Made by a program: the position numbers and the translations under genes
Notes under the pieces: model-generated
The model's database searches: none
What the model was told of the DNA's origin: nothing
The model's input: the letters and a program-made list of their open reading frames with translations, nothing else
DNA from: Drosophila miranda
Lineage: Eukaryota > Arthropoda > Insecta > Diptera > Drosophilidae
DNA: 64,000 nt
NCBI RefSeq assembly: GCF_003369915.1
Contig: NC_046674.1
Coordinates: 12,524,001 to 12,588,000, forward strand
Reading direction: 5' to 3'
Shown here: positions 23,951 through 37,815 of the stretch, in pieces
Layout of the letters: each line of letters starts with the position of its first letter
Position numbering within the stretch: the first letter of the stretch is position 1

Positions 23951-24056
23951 AGTCCACTCAGCTGATCGCATGTTCCTAATTAAATTAAAACGAATTATAA
24001 CGCCGAAAACAGTTCCACTCTGTTTCTACAACGCGAACGCGGCGAAACACCACACA

Positions 24057-25061
24057 ATGGGCGATAACGTGGACTTGGAGAAGTGCTTCGAAGTCATCAG
24101 CAACGTCGTGACAGAGGCTGGACGCGTAAGTGGTGGAAATTACACTTGAAACTTTCCTGCGATGGAATTTTCCCTTGCAGCTGATTGCCCGCAACAATGA
24201 GACGCGTCAAGAGTTTGTGTGCAAGAGTGGAGATATTGACTTGGTCACCCAGACGGATAAGGATGTGGAGAAGCTCCTAATGGATGTCGTTCGTCGGCAC
24301 TTTCCCGACCACAAGTACACGCAAGCAGGAAGGAGCAGGAAAACGATATGGTAATGTTGACTCTTTTGCAGGTTTATTGGCGAGGAGGAGAGCAGCACTG
24401 GAGCCGGTGTTAACAAGCTTACCGATGCGCCCACCTGGATCATTGATCCTGTGGATGGCACCATGAATTTTGTTCATGCTTTTCCCCATTCATGCATCTC
24501 GGTCGGTCTGAAGGTTAACAAGGTAACGGAGATCGGCATGGTGTACAATCCCATACTGGAGCAGCTCTTCACAGCCCGTCGCGGTCATGGCGCCTTCTAC
24601 AACGGACGTCGGATCCATGTGAGTGGCCAGCAGGAGCTGGGCAAGGCTCTGGTTACCAGTGAGTTCGGAACCACTCGCGACGAGGCCAAAATGGAGGTGG
24701 TTAACGAGAATTTCGCCAAGATGGCCAAGCATGTGCACGGGTAGGTTCTCCTGGAACTTCATACTTTGGCTTTTCGTTCAATTTTCCTTCGAATAGTTTG
24801 CGCGTCCTGGGCTCTGCTGCCCTGAACATGTGCATGGTGGCTCTGGGCGCCGCAGATGCCAATTACGAGTTTGGCATCCATGCCTGGGACGTGTGTGCCG
24901 GCGACTTGATAGTGCGCGAGGCGGGCGGCGTTGTTATTGATCCCGCTGGCGGAGAGTTTGACATTATGTCACGTCGTGTTCTGGCCGCCGCCTCGCCCAA
25001 GCTGGCCCTGGATATCTCGAAGGTGCTCACTCAGTTCCATCCCCAGCCTCGTGACGACTAG
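24057..25061 (+). CDS. Inositol-1-monophosphatase
   Basis: Mg2+-dependent, Li+-sensitive enzyme class that releases inositol from inositol monophosphates, closing the phosphoinositide cycle in the cytosol. Four coding exons (24057-24125, 24181-24314, 24372-24740, 24797-25061) give 278 residues, the normal family length. The second intron is only 57 nt with a GTACAC donor. A second possible donor (GTAATG) lies further on, but only the first keeps the DHKFIGEE join. All catalytic motifs are intact: DLVTQTDKDVE, FIGEEE, WIIDPVDGTMNFVH and IHAWDVCAG with the Asp ligand at about residue 222. It lies tail-to-tail with Eip78C and head-to-tail with the extended paralogue. From memory it resembles CG9391 of D. 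melanogaster, but I leave the symbol blank. Confidence 0.96.
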
Positions 25062-25174
25062 CCAATCTACTTATAAGTGGTGAATCCATTCCGTACTAAC
25101 TAATATGCATTTGAATTATACCGACCGTGTACCTAAAACTATAATGCGAAATTGTTTACTCATGAAAAATTCCA

Positions 25175-25180
25175 AATAAA
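25175..25180 (+). terminator. Poly(A) signal of the inositol monophosphatase gene
   Basis: AATAAA 114 bp after the stop; convergent with the end of Eip78C. Confidence 0.6.
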
Positions 25181-27710
25181 ACTCATGTATTGAGTATTCT
25201 ATATTATCAACATACATACATCGTATCGTATCGTCTGTTCTGAATGGTGAGTGTACTATTCTACAGCTGTTCATCGATTTATTCAAAGACGTTTTCTTGT
25301 TTGTTTGTTTTTCTGTAATTTTATTACAATCTGCGTATGTTTTTCATTCAGATTAGTTTTTGCAGTGTTCTTATCGTCTTTTGCTTATTTTTTGCTGTAA
25401 TTTGTTTGCGGCTTAGTGTTATGAATATTGTTTTTGTTTTTTCCTATTTCTTAGTATGTTAGTAAAGCGAGCTTGCCTCATATCTTTATGGAGCTCATGC
25501 CCTGTACTCCAGACCAAAATTGTAATAGGCTTTGATGTAAATTGGAGTGTCCTCTGGGATAGAGGGCATAGCGTGGTCGGATGGTTTCCGACTCATTTAT
25601 GGGTGTGTATTCCTAAGCAATGCTTTTTTTTGGATATTGATATATTTTCAGTATTCATACGTATACATAAATATGTATATCTGGCATATTTCGTTTTTTT
25701 TTGAACTGTATTTGATTTCGAGTGGAGCGAGAGCTTGCGGTCGTTCGTAGGATGTCGGCGTTTGTTCTTTGTCAATTTTCAGATTTGATCAATTTTTCTT
25801 TCTTTATTTATGCGCTGTAGTTGTAGAGAGTTCGAGTATTATGGACTATCGTTAATACCATTTAAAATTTGACACATCATTGAAAAATGTAATCAAAGCT
25901 ACAGTAGGTAAAAAATTGTATCTATATATTTATTATAATATATATACTCGTATGTGTATATGTATATCATATATGTATTTTTTATGTATGTATGTATAAG
26001 TTAATTAGGTAATTTAAAAATCTGTTCTTGTTGTTCTGTTGTTGTTAATGCTACATTCACAAAGTTCCATTATGCGCACTGGTTTACAAAATTAACACAG
26101 AGATTTGTTAGGTTGGACTTGGGCTTGCTTTGAAATCATAACTAAGGTCATGGGGTCGAATATTGTCGAAGCGGGAGGAGACTTAATAGAATCTGTGCTA
26201 GCATATTAAGTGGTGTGTGTGTCTTCTAAGATATTGCAAGTCATAGTCTATATATATGTATGTATGTACGTATATATAGTATATTGATTTTCGATACTCT
26301 AATTCAATAAGCGAAAGGTACACATGGAGCATAAAATGGTAGCTACGCCCAGTCGAGGGCCCGAACGATCGCTCTGGATCGTAGCTTCCTCTACATTCAA
26401 TATTTTCTTTTCTCACACTAATAAAATGTACAAAATTCTATATTGTTCTATATAAATTCAACAATCAATGCAGAGCTTTAGAGAAGAATCCATTTTTGAT
26501 TTTTACAGACATATATTTGATATATGGATAGATTTTATGTAGGTATGTATATATTTAGTTTAGTTTAGTTTAGTTTAGTTTAGTTTAGTTTTGTTTTGTT
26601 CTGTTTCATTTCTGTCTGTTTTTTTTAATTTGATTTCAATGTAAACGTAACACACAAATTTAGCACCAATCTATTCAAAAATTGATCAAACAATTTGATT
26701 GTTCCAAGTTATACAAACGAAGCCTTAAAGCACTTAAACTATTGGTTCTCTAACCGAAAGATCTTAATCGTAGGCATGTGAAAAGTTTTGATCTTAAGTG
26801 AATAACTGAACACTTTCAATGGAGGCTGTTGCCGGAGACGATCTATCCGAGATTGCGTCTGGAGAGATCATCGAGCAACTGATTGGGGCCATTTTGGGGG
26901 ATAAATAATAATCAAGTCGCAGCAAGTTAATGTTAGAATTTAATTTAGATTTATTTACACGCAGATACAATAAACGCATCGGTCATCATAGGCATTGGTT
27001 TATCAGATTGCGATATCAAGTTATATATGTACTCGTATATTATATCGATTCAATCCTCAACTTATTCAAGCAAAAAAAAAAAAATGGGTCTTTATGCTTT
27101 CAGACTATTCTAAGTCCGTATCTCTAGGTGTACATATACATACGTATATGGTATATCATATCCGATAACGTATCCGATTAATAGTAATTTAAGATTATTA
27201 AAAAAAAAAACTTTTTATCGAACTTTAACGCTCGCTCTTCAGTCGAGTTCTGTATAGATAGATGCCTTGGGTTAGCTGGCCAATGGTTATTGTTGGATCC
27301 TCCAGTCAGTGCTTAGAGCGGGGTCTGGGATTGCTCGAGGAGGGTGCCGCCGGATGGGACAGGACAGGATGGGAATTGGATGATGTGATGTTCAGAGTGG
27401 AGCTTGATGATGGTTTAACAATGAAATAAATAATTTATGTTTGCGCATGGATATGTTCAGCGGGGAGTTCTAGTCCATCTTCGATCGTCTCAATCGCTGC
27501 GAACGCCTTTAACATTGCTAATATGCCTTTAAGCTTAGGTAACTACTCGTAATTCCAGTTAATCTTGGATGCTGCTGTCTCCACTACCTCTTCGCATCGT
27601 CTCTTCTCTGTTAACGCTAAGTTCTTAAGCCTACAAGTTGTAGAATATTTGTTGCGGTTGCTTTGCACGGCCCTGGGCGTCTCGGGAATCTTCCTTCTGT
27701 GTGTCCCCCC
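25181..27710. other. Probable long 3' UTR of Eip78C and convergent gap
   Basis: AT-rich, with many TATGTA tracts and no coding signal. Minus-strand AATAAA candidates occur (for example TTTATT at 26950-26955). Seven exact TTTAG units lie at 26554-26588. Transcript end not determined. Confidence 0.5.
26554..26588 (+). repeat. TTTAG pentamer repeat, 7 copies
   Basis: Seven perfect head-to-tail TTTAG units followed by TTTTG-type degenerate units. Confidence 0.95.
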
Positions 27711-30700
27711 CTACAGCTCGTCGTCGGCCTTGGGTATATCGAAGATCTCCGCGAAGAGCGGCGGCAGTCGCAGCTTGGTCCAGTTCATCCGTAGCCAGTC
27801 TAGATGGGAGAAGTGCTTGGCCCCCAGCGAGCGCAGTTCGGGGATCTTAGCCTCCAGCGCGGGCATCAGCTGCAGCGCCTGCGGGGATCCGGCCCGAGAG
27901 CGCAGGATCTGAACCCGTAGCGCCTCGGCCACCAGCTCCCGAGCCCGTCCAATCACCTTCGGCTCACTGAGTCCGGTCCGGTCCGAGGCCAGCAGCACCA
28001 TGGCCGAAAAGAGGCCGATCTCGGTGTCGCTCAGCCCGTAGGCATTCAGCGTATTGGCAAAGTTCAGCAAGGCATTGACAAAGTCGGTCTGAAAGAAGGC
28101 GCAACATTAGAGATGCGCAATGCATGGGTGGTCAGGGGGATTTCCTTACATCATAGAGTATCTCCAGCTGCTGGCGTGTCAGATAGGCGCCATCGTCCAG
28201 CGTCAGAGTCGTGTCGTTGATGAGACGCGCCACATGGGTGAGCCACACCTCGAAGAAGCCCAGTTTGATCAGGATCAGCTGGTCATCTTGCGTGAAATCA
28301 CAGAAGCCAGGTACGCGTTTCGCAAACTCCACAATCCGCTGGACGCCGGGCGTCACCCTGGCCGAGAATTGCTGCCAGAGCCAGATCTTCTGAAACTCCA
28401 GGCTCTCCGCTACTGTGGTGGCAATCTACAAGGAAGAAGAGGAGAATACATTAGGAGGTGGTCAAGGCTGACAAGAGAGGGCTTCAGTACTTACGCCATT
28501 CTGTGGCACCGTCACTGGACGTCGCATCAGTTCCCGCGTCAGCTCCTCCGTGTAGGAGCAGTTGAGGCGATGCGCCTGCGAGACGCAAACGATCACATCG
28601 TAGACCGTCAGCTCGTTGGCCGTGCCGGCCATGCCGTCGTGGCACATGGTCACCTGATGGCCACCGACATCGGTATGGGCACCCACGCCCATTTGCTGGT
28701 GTCCGCCGACAACTACAACGCCCACACCCACGCCGCTACCCCCGCTGGCATTGCTGCCGTTGTTGTTGTTATTGTTGTTGGTGGCACTATTGCAACCGCC
28801 CAGCTCCGATGGCGAGGAGGCAATCGAACACATTTGTGGCGTTTGTGGTGTACTCGGTGTCTTCACACGGACGCTGTTCACGTGCGGCGCCTGCTGCTGT
28901 AATATTTGTTGCTGTTGCTGTTGTTGTTGTTGTTGCTGTGGCTGCAGTTGATTTGTATGCAAATTGTTGACAGTGGAATCATCCACATTTAGCGGCGCAC
29001 CGGCCAACAAAGGGCATCCAGATGTGGAGGTGGCTCCAGATCCTCCTGCAGTGGACCCTGCTCCGTTTAACTCACGGGATCGCTTGGGAACGCGACCATA
29101 ACGTACAGCTGTAAGAGAAAGGTAGTGGTATAGTGGTATAGTGGTAAAGTATATTTTCTATAAGATTGGCTAAGAAGAAACAGTAAGAAACAGCCCGAAA
29201 CTATGCAAAAATTTTTAACTTCGTACGATAATACGTGTAGAAAGCATGTATGATTCATGTAGAATACATGTACAAAAAATGTAGAAACCCCAGTTGGGGG
29301 CGTGCCTGACCTCCAATCGGGAGAAGCATTTAAAGTGTTAATCTTTTTAGAATCGTCTTAAAAACAATGCAGTGATATTACAACACTTTTAAGAAATACC
29401 TAATCTTCTAGAAAATGTATTAATATAACTTTTAAAAGTTTGTTTTTTCTTCTAGATAGAGCATGAATACGATTACTTTTAGTTCGGTTTGTTTTTTTCT
29501 GCAGATTAGTCACAAAACTATTTCCCATTTAAATATATAGTTTTCTCTACAAAATAGTCAATTAATATTAACATGATAGCACTTCTGGCATCCCATACAG
29601 ATTTATATATACATAGGTATAGTATTTATTCAAATCCCCAGCAATGGAAAAGAGAACTGGCACACGCATAAATCTTATAAATGCGTCACACACCGGTAGA
29701 TACATATGTATCTTTGGCTTTGGCTTTGTAGCAAATTGCCAACATTGCTATGCTATCAACTAGAAAATTTCGGTGTCCTACAACTTGTTGAAATGGAAAG
29801 GCAAGCAGCCGTCTGTCGGGGGAAAATATTTCAATTTCAATATATGTATGTATTTCGCATTTTGAAGTGATGTTCATTAGCCTGAGGTTTTTTGGCCATT
29901 TGAATTTTCTTTTCGTAAATTGCACAACATGAAATTTCCTTTGTGCAACCAAATACTCGCGTCTGAGCATGTTTTATTAATTAAAATCGCATTTGGCTGG
30001 CAGACAGTCTGACAGTCAGACAGACACGCAGACAGACAGACAGACGGGCAAAAGCAGACGCAGCTGCTCCAGTTGCTGGCTTTCAGCTGGCGCTGGCGCT
30101 GGCGCTGCGGCTGCGGCTGCGGCTGTTACTGTCTGTGGCTGTGGCTGGTCGGCGGACACGGGCACAACGCTCACTTTATCAGTGGGACATTGACCCACTG
30201 TGCTCAATATGAAAACGGAGGCAAGTGATTTTGTTGTTGCTGCTGCTGTTGCTGCTTCTTTTTTTCGCCTTATATGTGTATTTCTGTGTGTATTTCTTCA
30301 GCTTTGTCTTGTTATTGTGGTCCGTTCGGTAGCCGGCGGCGTCCGTGGCGATGGTTTCCAAATGACGAAAGCCTGCCCCAGCCCCTCCGCTGTCCCTGCC
30401 CTGCTCTACAGTAGTGTGGTGTGGCCACTATGCGTCAGCATTCAAGACAAATAATATCGTTAAATAAAGCAGCTAAAGTAAAAGAAACTTCGCATGCATT
30501 GCGCATACGCAGCGTGGCCGTGGCCGATGCCGGAAAAGTCTTGATCACGCAAAGCACTGGCCACAGCATCATGCAAAGTGAAAGATGGCCATTAGCCGAT
30601 ACTGGCCAACAGCACACTGACCTACATATTTCCCCACAAGAATGAAGGATCAGAGGTCGTTAGCGGACGGTTGCTGTATTTCTGGGCCAGAGTTTTCCCC

Positions 30701-33700
30701 TGACCACGCACCAACCTTGTCACAGTTACACTTTGGAGTTCTCATTGGCCCGAGAGTCACGCCTCTCAACGCCCACCCACACACCACAAAAGCCATAAAG
30801 ACTTGGCGTTTCGTTGGCGTTAATTGTCACAGCTCGTAAATTAATTATGGCATAATATAACTATGGCACAAACACACACCACTCCCAGCTGTCCAGCATT
30901 GGATTTGCATTATGGGGCAGACGTGGATGCCACCTTCAAATCGCAGTCAACGCTAATTGCTTGTGGCGGGCACTCGGCGTTCTTGCTCTGTTTCTTTTGA
31001 GGTGCTTTCAATTAGCGGCTCATTGCCCATCGCACCACACTCGTACATACTTGTGTCCATTGATTTTGCAGATTTCAAAGGCGAATCTCTGGAGTCTGCC
31101 CTCGAAAAGTGCGAGCTTGAGCAGCGGTTTGAGTTGGGGAGAAGTGGAGCAGAGCAGAGCAGAGCAGCTCAATGGATCGATGGATGAGTGTGAATCCATA
31201 ATGGAGAAGTATCTGTCATTGAGCGTACGAGTACGAGTGGACTGGGAGTACATATCTGATGGAGCCTCTTCGCTATAAGAGAATTAACCCACATTACTCT
31301 TTTTCCACCCATAATCCCCCATCATTACTTATTCAATCTTTGTGGAGCCTGGCCAGCAGTATCATCTCCACATTCGCCTGTCACCTGTCACCACCCACAG
31401 AGTCTCACACAGCACACCCATCGCACGCCTTGGCTCGATGGCACGATGGCACGATGGCACTTTGGTTCAGGTCAACATCATCCATTACACACGTTCCATG
31501 TCCGGATCAGGCCCATTCAGGGGAGCCAACATAAATAAGTGGAGCATTGCTGGCCTAAGCTGAAACTTTTTCCCATCGCTGCTGTTGCTGCTGTTGCTGC
31601 TGTTGCTGCTGCCAGCTAAAAGCATCTTAAGTGATTTAGTGCAGCCAAATGACGAGCTGAGTGGCGGGGAGCAGAGGCGGAAGAGGGCCAAGAGTGGGCC
31701 AAGAAAGAGAGAAAGATGGGAGTAGGGGGGGAGCAAACTCGTTTAGGCCATAGCCAGAACCATAGCCAGGGCATCCGCATACAAGTGCGGTTCAAGCCAA
31801 GCCAAGCTCCCACTTCTGGCCAGGGGGAAAAGGATTTGGGTCACCAAAATCTGTGGCAGCACCATCAGCAGCAGCAGCAGCCGTAAAGTGGCCAAATGTT
31901 GCCCGCATTTAGCTTACTTTTCCTACCCCCCCACCCCCCCACCCCCAACCACCGTCTCTCCCTCGGACTGGAGCAGCGGCCATTAGCATGCGAAGAGAGG
32001 GCCAACTGGCGGAGCGCTCCAGCAACACATACATACATCCAGCCATACATACATATGTACGATTATGTGGATGGATATACATACATATAATGTATAGTTG
32101 ATATTTTTTTGGGCTTTAGCGTGCGCATGAATGGCCCTGCCCTGCCCTGTCCCCGACCCCGTGCTTCTGCTGTTGCCGCTTCTGCTGTTGCTGCTGCCTG
32201 ACCTCGTTTGAGGTCGTTCGTTCACCTGTCGTCGCTGCCTGCACTTTATGCACTCTACATTTGCATGACTGCATGGGAGTATCAGCGTGAGTGTGTGTGT
32301 GTGTGAGAACTGAAGAGTGTGTGTGTTTACCCAGTTACGAAATTGTCCAAAATGCTGCGGCTTACTGCCGGGTGAAAGTTTGTTGTTTGTTTGCCGCTCG
32401 CCGTTCGACGAAAAACAAAAAACAAGGAAAAGAATTACAGAGTTGAGGAGTCTTTCGTGGATACCCTAACAAAAGAGAGAATATGAGAGAAATACCATTT
32501 TATCTGATCAGCACCTCTTAAAATGTATAAAATCTCCAATGGTGATTCTCCTTATGCATAGATATTCCCGATAAAGTTTTTAGAAGTTCTTTTAACAGGT
32601 GGGATCCTCGTTGTATTTGAAGTCTACATTTTTAGAGATATTTCCCGGAATTTCCATTAGTTCAAATCAAAAAGGGTATTGGGGTTTCGTTGTGTCGCAG
32701 ACTAAATAGCTCTGGCCGCTTCTTTTGTTTATTTTTTTGTGTTCCATATGCACCTGGGTGTGCCTGTGTGTGTATGTGTATGTGTGTGAGTCGGAGTATC
32801 TGGAACAGCTAAAATTGTTAGTTGCGTGCTAAATTTGTTGCTTTATGCCGGCGGCAGCGGCAGCGGCAGCAACAACAAGTCACACGCAGCCACCGCCCAC
32901 CCGCCTGGGGCGAAAACCAGCAACAACTAAAACTAAAACTAACAACCAACAAAATTGTGTCATGCAATTTGCGTAAATTATCGCAATGCTGTTTGCTGCG
33001 GCTGCTTGTTGGCTGTTGAATGTTGCCAGTGCATTAGGACAATTGCAGTCTAATGACCGTTGAAATGAGAATTGTTCAGTTTCGATTTGCCGTGACACAT
33101 ATTTATTGAATTTGACTGGATTAGATTGGATTGTAGATGGGATTTACAGTGGATCAACCTAATCCTGATTGATCGGACAGTTCCTGACATTAGATGGGTA
33201 ATCACACACGAATTTTTCCCGGTCGAACCACATCCCCAGCTCGCAGAAACCCAGCATGGGGCAGCCCTCCACGCAGGTCCAGAATAAGCGGCAGTGCTGG
33301 CCATGGGGCAGGATCTGGCCATGGAAGCTGCAGTTCACCTCCTTATTGGTGCAGCCAGCTGGTGTAACTGGGTCTCCTGGATTTTCTGTATTTGTACAAT
33401 CGCTGCGAGGACACGTTCCAGGCACACAGGCACTGAGACTGCTGTCGAAGATCTCCCCCTGGCTGCATTTCATCTTCTGTACGACGTCCAGTCCGCAGTA
33501 GATGTACCCTGAACAGTCATCGCAGTCGGGCAGCAGATCGCCCACCTGATGGTCCCTGCAAATGCAAAATATATCCAAATTGACCCCATCCTTGTTGGAA
33601 CATTTAGTGGGCTTTGCTGGGTGCATTGGATTCGTTCTATTTGTACAATCTCTGCGAGGACACGTTCCAGGCACACAGGCACTGAGACTGCTGACGAAGA

Positions 33701-36700
33701 TCTCCCCCTGGCTGCATTTCATCTTCTGTATGACGTCCAGTCCGCAGTAGATGTACCCTGAGCAATCATCGCAGTCGGGCAGCAGATCGCCCACCTGATG
33801 GTCCCTGCAAATGCAAAAAGAATCCGAATCGCAAGGAGGATAGTCCTGTTTTTGGGCCTGGCCCTGTACCGTGCAAATGAACAGGAGCAGGAGTCCCAAG
33901 TTTACTCGAACTGCAAAGGATATTCCTTGTAAAGAGTTCGACTGATGCCCATCCTGTCGATGCTTACCCGACTTCATGCTGTCTTTAATGCGGATGGATC
34001 CGCACTGATTGGATGTGTGGAGAACTTACGACATTTTATATGTTAAGGTGTTATGTAATTGTCTCTTTGTTGCCACTTGTGGACACTGCAATTGACCCCA
34101 ATTCTAATGGTCCTAGCCATTCTCGTATCCGACATTCCCTTGCGATAATCTTTCGACTTCAGTTTATGTTTGTTTTATAATATTCTGCAGCGATAGATAT
34201 ACGACTATATAAAGAGAGAGAGAGAGAGAGAACCCAGTTCATAAGGGAGGGCCGCATACCCGCATTCCAATCGCAGTCCAAAGAAATCCCCCAACAAATG
34301 ACCCACAGTCCGGACCAAAGAGGCAAGCGGAGCACGTGTTCGCGTACATATTTGGGGCAGGGCAAACAGTCAGAATCAGAATCAGAATATGAATAAAAAA
34401 TCGGGTGAGAAATCAAAGGCAAACACTCGTCGCATAGTATGCAAATTTCGTACTGACCTACTCCCATAAGAAAATCAAATGGATCCAAAACGAACCAAAA
34501 GCAAAGCAGAGCAAAGCAAAGCAAACCAAAAGAGGAGAAGAGAAGAAGGCATTAATATCCAAATTCCCAATTCAAATTGTGCAGAGAATTGTGAGAGATA
34601 TAGAGATAAGCACAAATATTTATGCAAATCTCAAGAAGAGGGCGTCGATCTCGAGTCAATCAATCAGAATTTTGCTATGCTTTGCTTTGCTGGAGGGGGA
34701 TCGATGGAGGTAGATGGATAGATGGATAGATGGAAGTTCTATTCTATGGCTAATTGCGAGCAATTAGCATGTTCTCTGTGCGGCTGGGAGAAAGGCTTTC
34801 CCCAAAAGCCCAAAGCCCGTAGCCCAAAGCCCGAAGTGTAAATGGGTAGCGACCCAACCGCATGCCACCCCACCCCACGCCATTGCTGGAGTGTTAAGAG
34901 GGGTAAAAAGCGCTAGAAATAGAAAATAGTTTTATTTTCTCTCTATTTTCTGAGTACATTGCCTCCCTCCCATCCATTCACATGCTCATCTAAGCTTCTG
35001 TCCCACCTTCTGCCCACTGCTCTACGCTTGCCCCTCCCCGTCACTACTCAGTGCTCCCCCCTCCTATGTGGAGTCGTCCCCCTTCTCCCAGACTCAAATG
35101 TATCTACGTATACATAATTCACTTAAGCGGGCTCAACGAAGCGAGATGAATGACCTCAATTTGAATAGTTGTCTCTCTCTGTCCGGCTGTCTCTCTGTTC
35201 ATCTGTCCCGCTGCCCAGCTGTCCAGCTGTCCAGCTGTCTATCTTTCCGCTTATGTGTCCGCTCGTCTGTCTGTTTGTCTGTCTGTCTGTCCGTCTCTCC
35301 GCCTGCCTATCTGTTTTCTTCCATGACTGACTTTTTGGGTGCCATTTAAATCAACAAAAGCCACCGCCTACTTTTTTTGGACAATCTCTTTCGTAGTCTT
35401 TCACTTCTTTGGAGGCCTCTTTTCTTCTTGATTTTTTTTTATTTTTATTTTTGATTGCATTCTTGTAAAATTATTCAAATGCTCTACAATTTTCGGGGCC
35501 AGTTTTCTCTTATTAAACACGCAGCAGCAGCACAGTTCCAAAAGCAAAGCGGGAATTGAGGTTATAATTATAACTGCCTCTGCTGCTGCCTCAACTGCTG
35601 AAAGGAGTGGCTGTCTGCCCCATAACCATCATCATGATCATCATCACCATCACCATCATCATCATCATCACCATCATCGTTGTCGTCGCAGTCGCTGTCG
35701 CTGTCGTTGTTGTTGCTGCTGGCATCGTTTTTCTTTTTTATCTATTTGACACAATTCTCTGGGCAAAGTTGAGTTTGCTGTTGCCTCCGTTACTGCCTCC
35801 TGCCTCCTGCCTCCACGACTCTGGCTCTGTTCTGTCAGAGATTTCTGTTTAGTGACACAGTTTATATTACAGGGAGTCGAGAAGCGTTCTCCCCTTGTAT
35901 TTTGACTACCTAATTAGATACAAACGAAAAACGGAAAAACGGAAAAACGGAAAATCCAGTTGCCTTCTGGCGCTATGGTGAGCGTGGTGTGGAAATTTGC
36001 AGAATTTTGTGGGGCAAGTCACAGACAGTGGGTGGATTTACTGATTGAGTGGTTAGATCAAAGACAGCTTGAGGTTTCAGGTCAAAAGCAAAGCCCGCTT
36101 AATGGATAGAAATTTAGATAAATTGCCAGCGACAAGGCAGGGAGATTCATCAGACATCTAAAGAAAACAGGCAATAAACGTTTCAATTAAGCTGCAAATT
36201 AACGCAGATTATCGTCATCAGCAATCCACTGAGAAACATCAGTATTTATATGGATTTCAGCGAAATTACCAGATCATTAAACGTATCTTGAACCTGTTCC
36301 AAAAACCGCATTTACTTATTTCGTATTTCTGAATCAAAATCGAAATTGAAATGCGAATTGAGCATGCAAGAAACGTCATCAGTTTACCACCAACAGCAGC
36401 AGCAAAAAAGAGGAAAAAGATAAAAACGATAATTAAATATGAAAAGCGGCCAAAAGCTCAGAATACGAGCATGAAAACCGTTCAACAGCCGGAAGCGAAA
36501 ACAGGTCCCGGGCCAGCGGTGCGTATGAGTAATGCCGAACCAAGCCACTCGAGTTCGGGATCTTATCAAATATTTGTACTAAAATGTGCGGCTAAATTAA
36601 ACAGCAAAACAACGGCAGCCACAGCCGCAGCAGAAGCAACAAAAAAGGCAGACGCCCAAAACAAAAAAAATACGAAAAAAACTAACGAAATAAAAGAAGC

Positions 36701-37775
36701 AAAATAGGTTTTCGATGCTCCAATTTGATAAGCGGCGAGCGAGCGCATTAGCAATTAGCGAATTAAATGCCAGCCCAGTGGCGAGCGCGCGTTTGTGCTA
36801 TAAATGTTTCAATGAACTAAAAAAGCCTTCAGAAATACCCCTCATCCCACCATCCCACTATCCCAGTCTCTCGCTCTCCATACGCCCATCTATCTATCCA
36901 TCTATCTATCTGGCTGTAGGAGCCTTAATGAAAAAACAAACAATTAAATTAGCCAAGAGGCAAACGTCAGGCAGGGCAGGCCGAAGACGAAGGCGAAGAC
37001 AAAAATGCGAATAGACAGAGGAAAACTAGAACGCCGCCACATTTGTGGGATGCCAAACCACAGTACAGTGCCCGTAGATACAGTAGTCTGTCGAAGGGGC
37101 AGAGACAAGACGACGGCGGCATGACAGAGACAAGATACAGATACAAGCGGGAGATGAGATCAATGCTCGCAGGCAGTCGTCCAATCGATCGTTGGATCAT
37201 TGGATCGTTGGACGGCATGGGGATGGGTGATCGATCGTTAGGGCAGGCAGGGCCTGTGATTGATTGAATTAATAATACAAATTAACAGCGCCAAGTAGGT
37301 AAGATCAATGATCGACCAGAGCCAGCAGAAGCTGCCCGACTGTGTGCAGCGGTCACAACACCAGCGATACGGATCAAAATAGTAGTGGGGGAGGATCTAC
37401 TGTAATTGAGTTGAAAGAATGTTTGGTTTCTTGTGATCATAAATAGAATTGATCACTGATCAGTGGTTTTTGATGATGACACAGCTTTGCGTCACTGATA
37501 CGCGTTCGAGCAAATATGTATAAGTCCCCGCAGATGATGGCAAGTCATCAGCACGGTCAATTTGATCATCCCCTGTTATCCTCATACCAGTATTCACATT
37601 CCCCCCCATCGAATCTCAACATAATCAGATCACTTAGTGGACCATCGATAGCGACCGTTTCCTGTCTGCTTTGCCCTGCTCTGCTCTCTGGCTCAGCATA
37701 ATAAGATCAACATCAGATCCGTCACCATATTGTCAATGAAAGTCAACAAGAGTCGTTGTCTTCATTATGAGGAGG

Positions 37776-37815
<40 letters not shown>

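Larger units (their letters stand above)
22700..24056. other. Repeat-filled gap between the two phosphatase genes
   Basis: It contains two TATCGATA sites (22768-22775, 23943-23950), about four diverged copies of a roughly 200-bp unit (22945-23885) and copy 2 of the dispersed repeat. The last 110 bp is the probable promoter of the second phosphatase. Confidence 0.7.
29109..33158. other. Eip78C intron 3, 3' segment
   Basis: No supported gene. It contains CAGA tetramer runs (about 30001-30050), a GCAGA run (31140-31170), short 9-bp direct repeats near 31435, and ACATAC tracts (32025-32095). A nuclear-receptor-like everted repeat lies at 32199-32216. Confidence 0.55.

Noticed and set aside
24315-24371. 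Downstream donor at about 24353 giving a longer second exon of the phosphatase
   Set aside because: It would break the DHK-FIGEE join conserved in the family and change the frame; the GTACAC donor at 24315 keeps it.
36351-36707. 118-codon Lys/Ala-rich + strand frame
   Set aside because: Low complexity from A-rich DNA, with no recognisable motif and no gene context.
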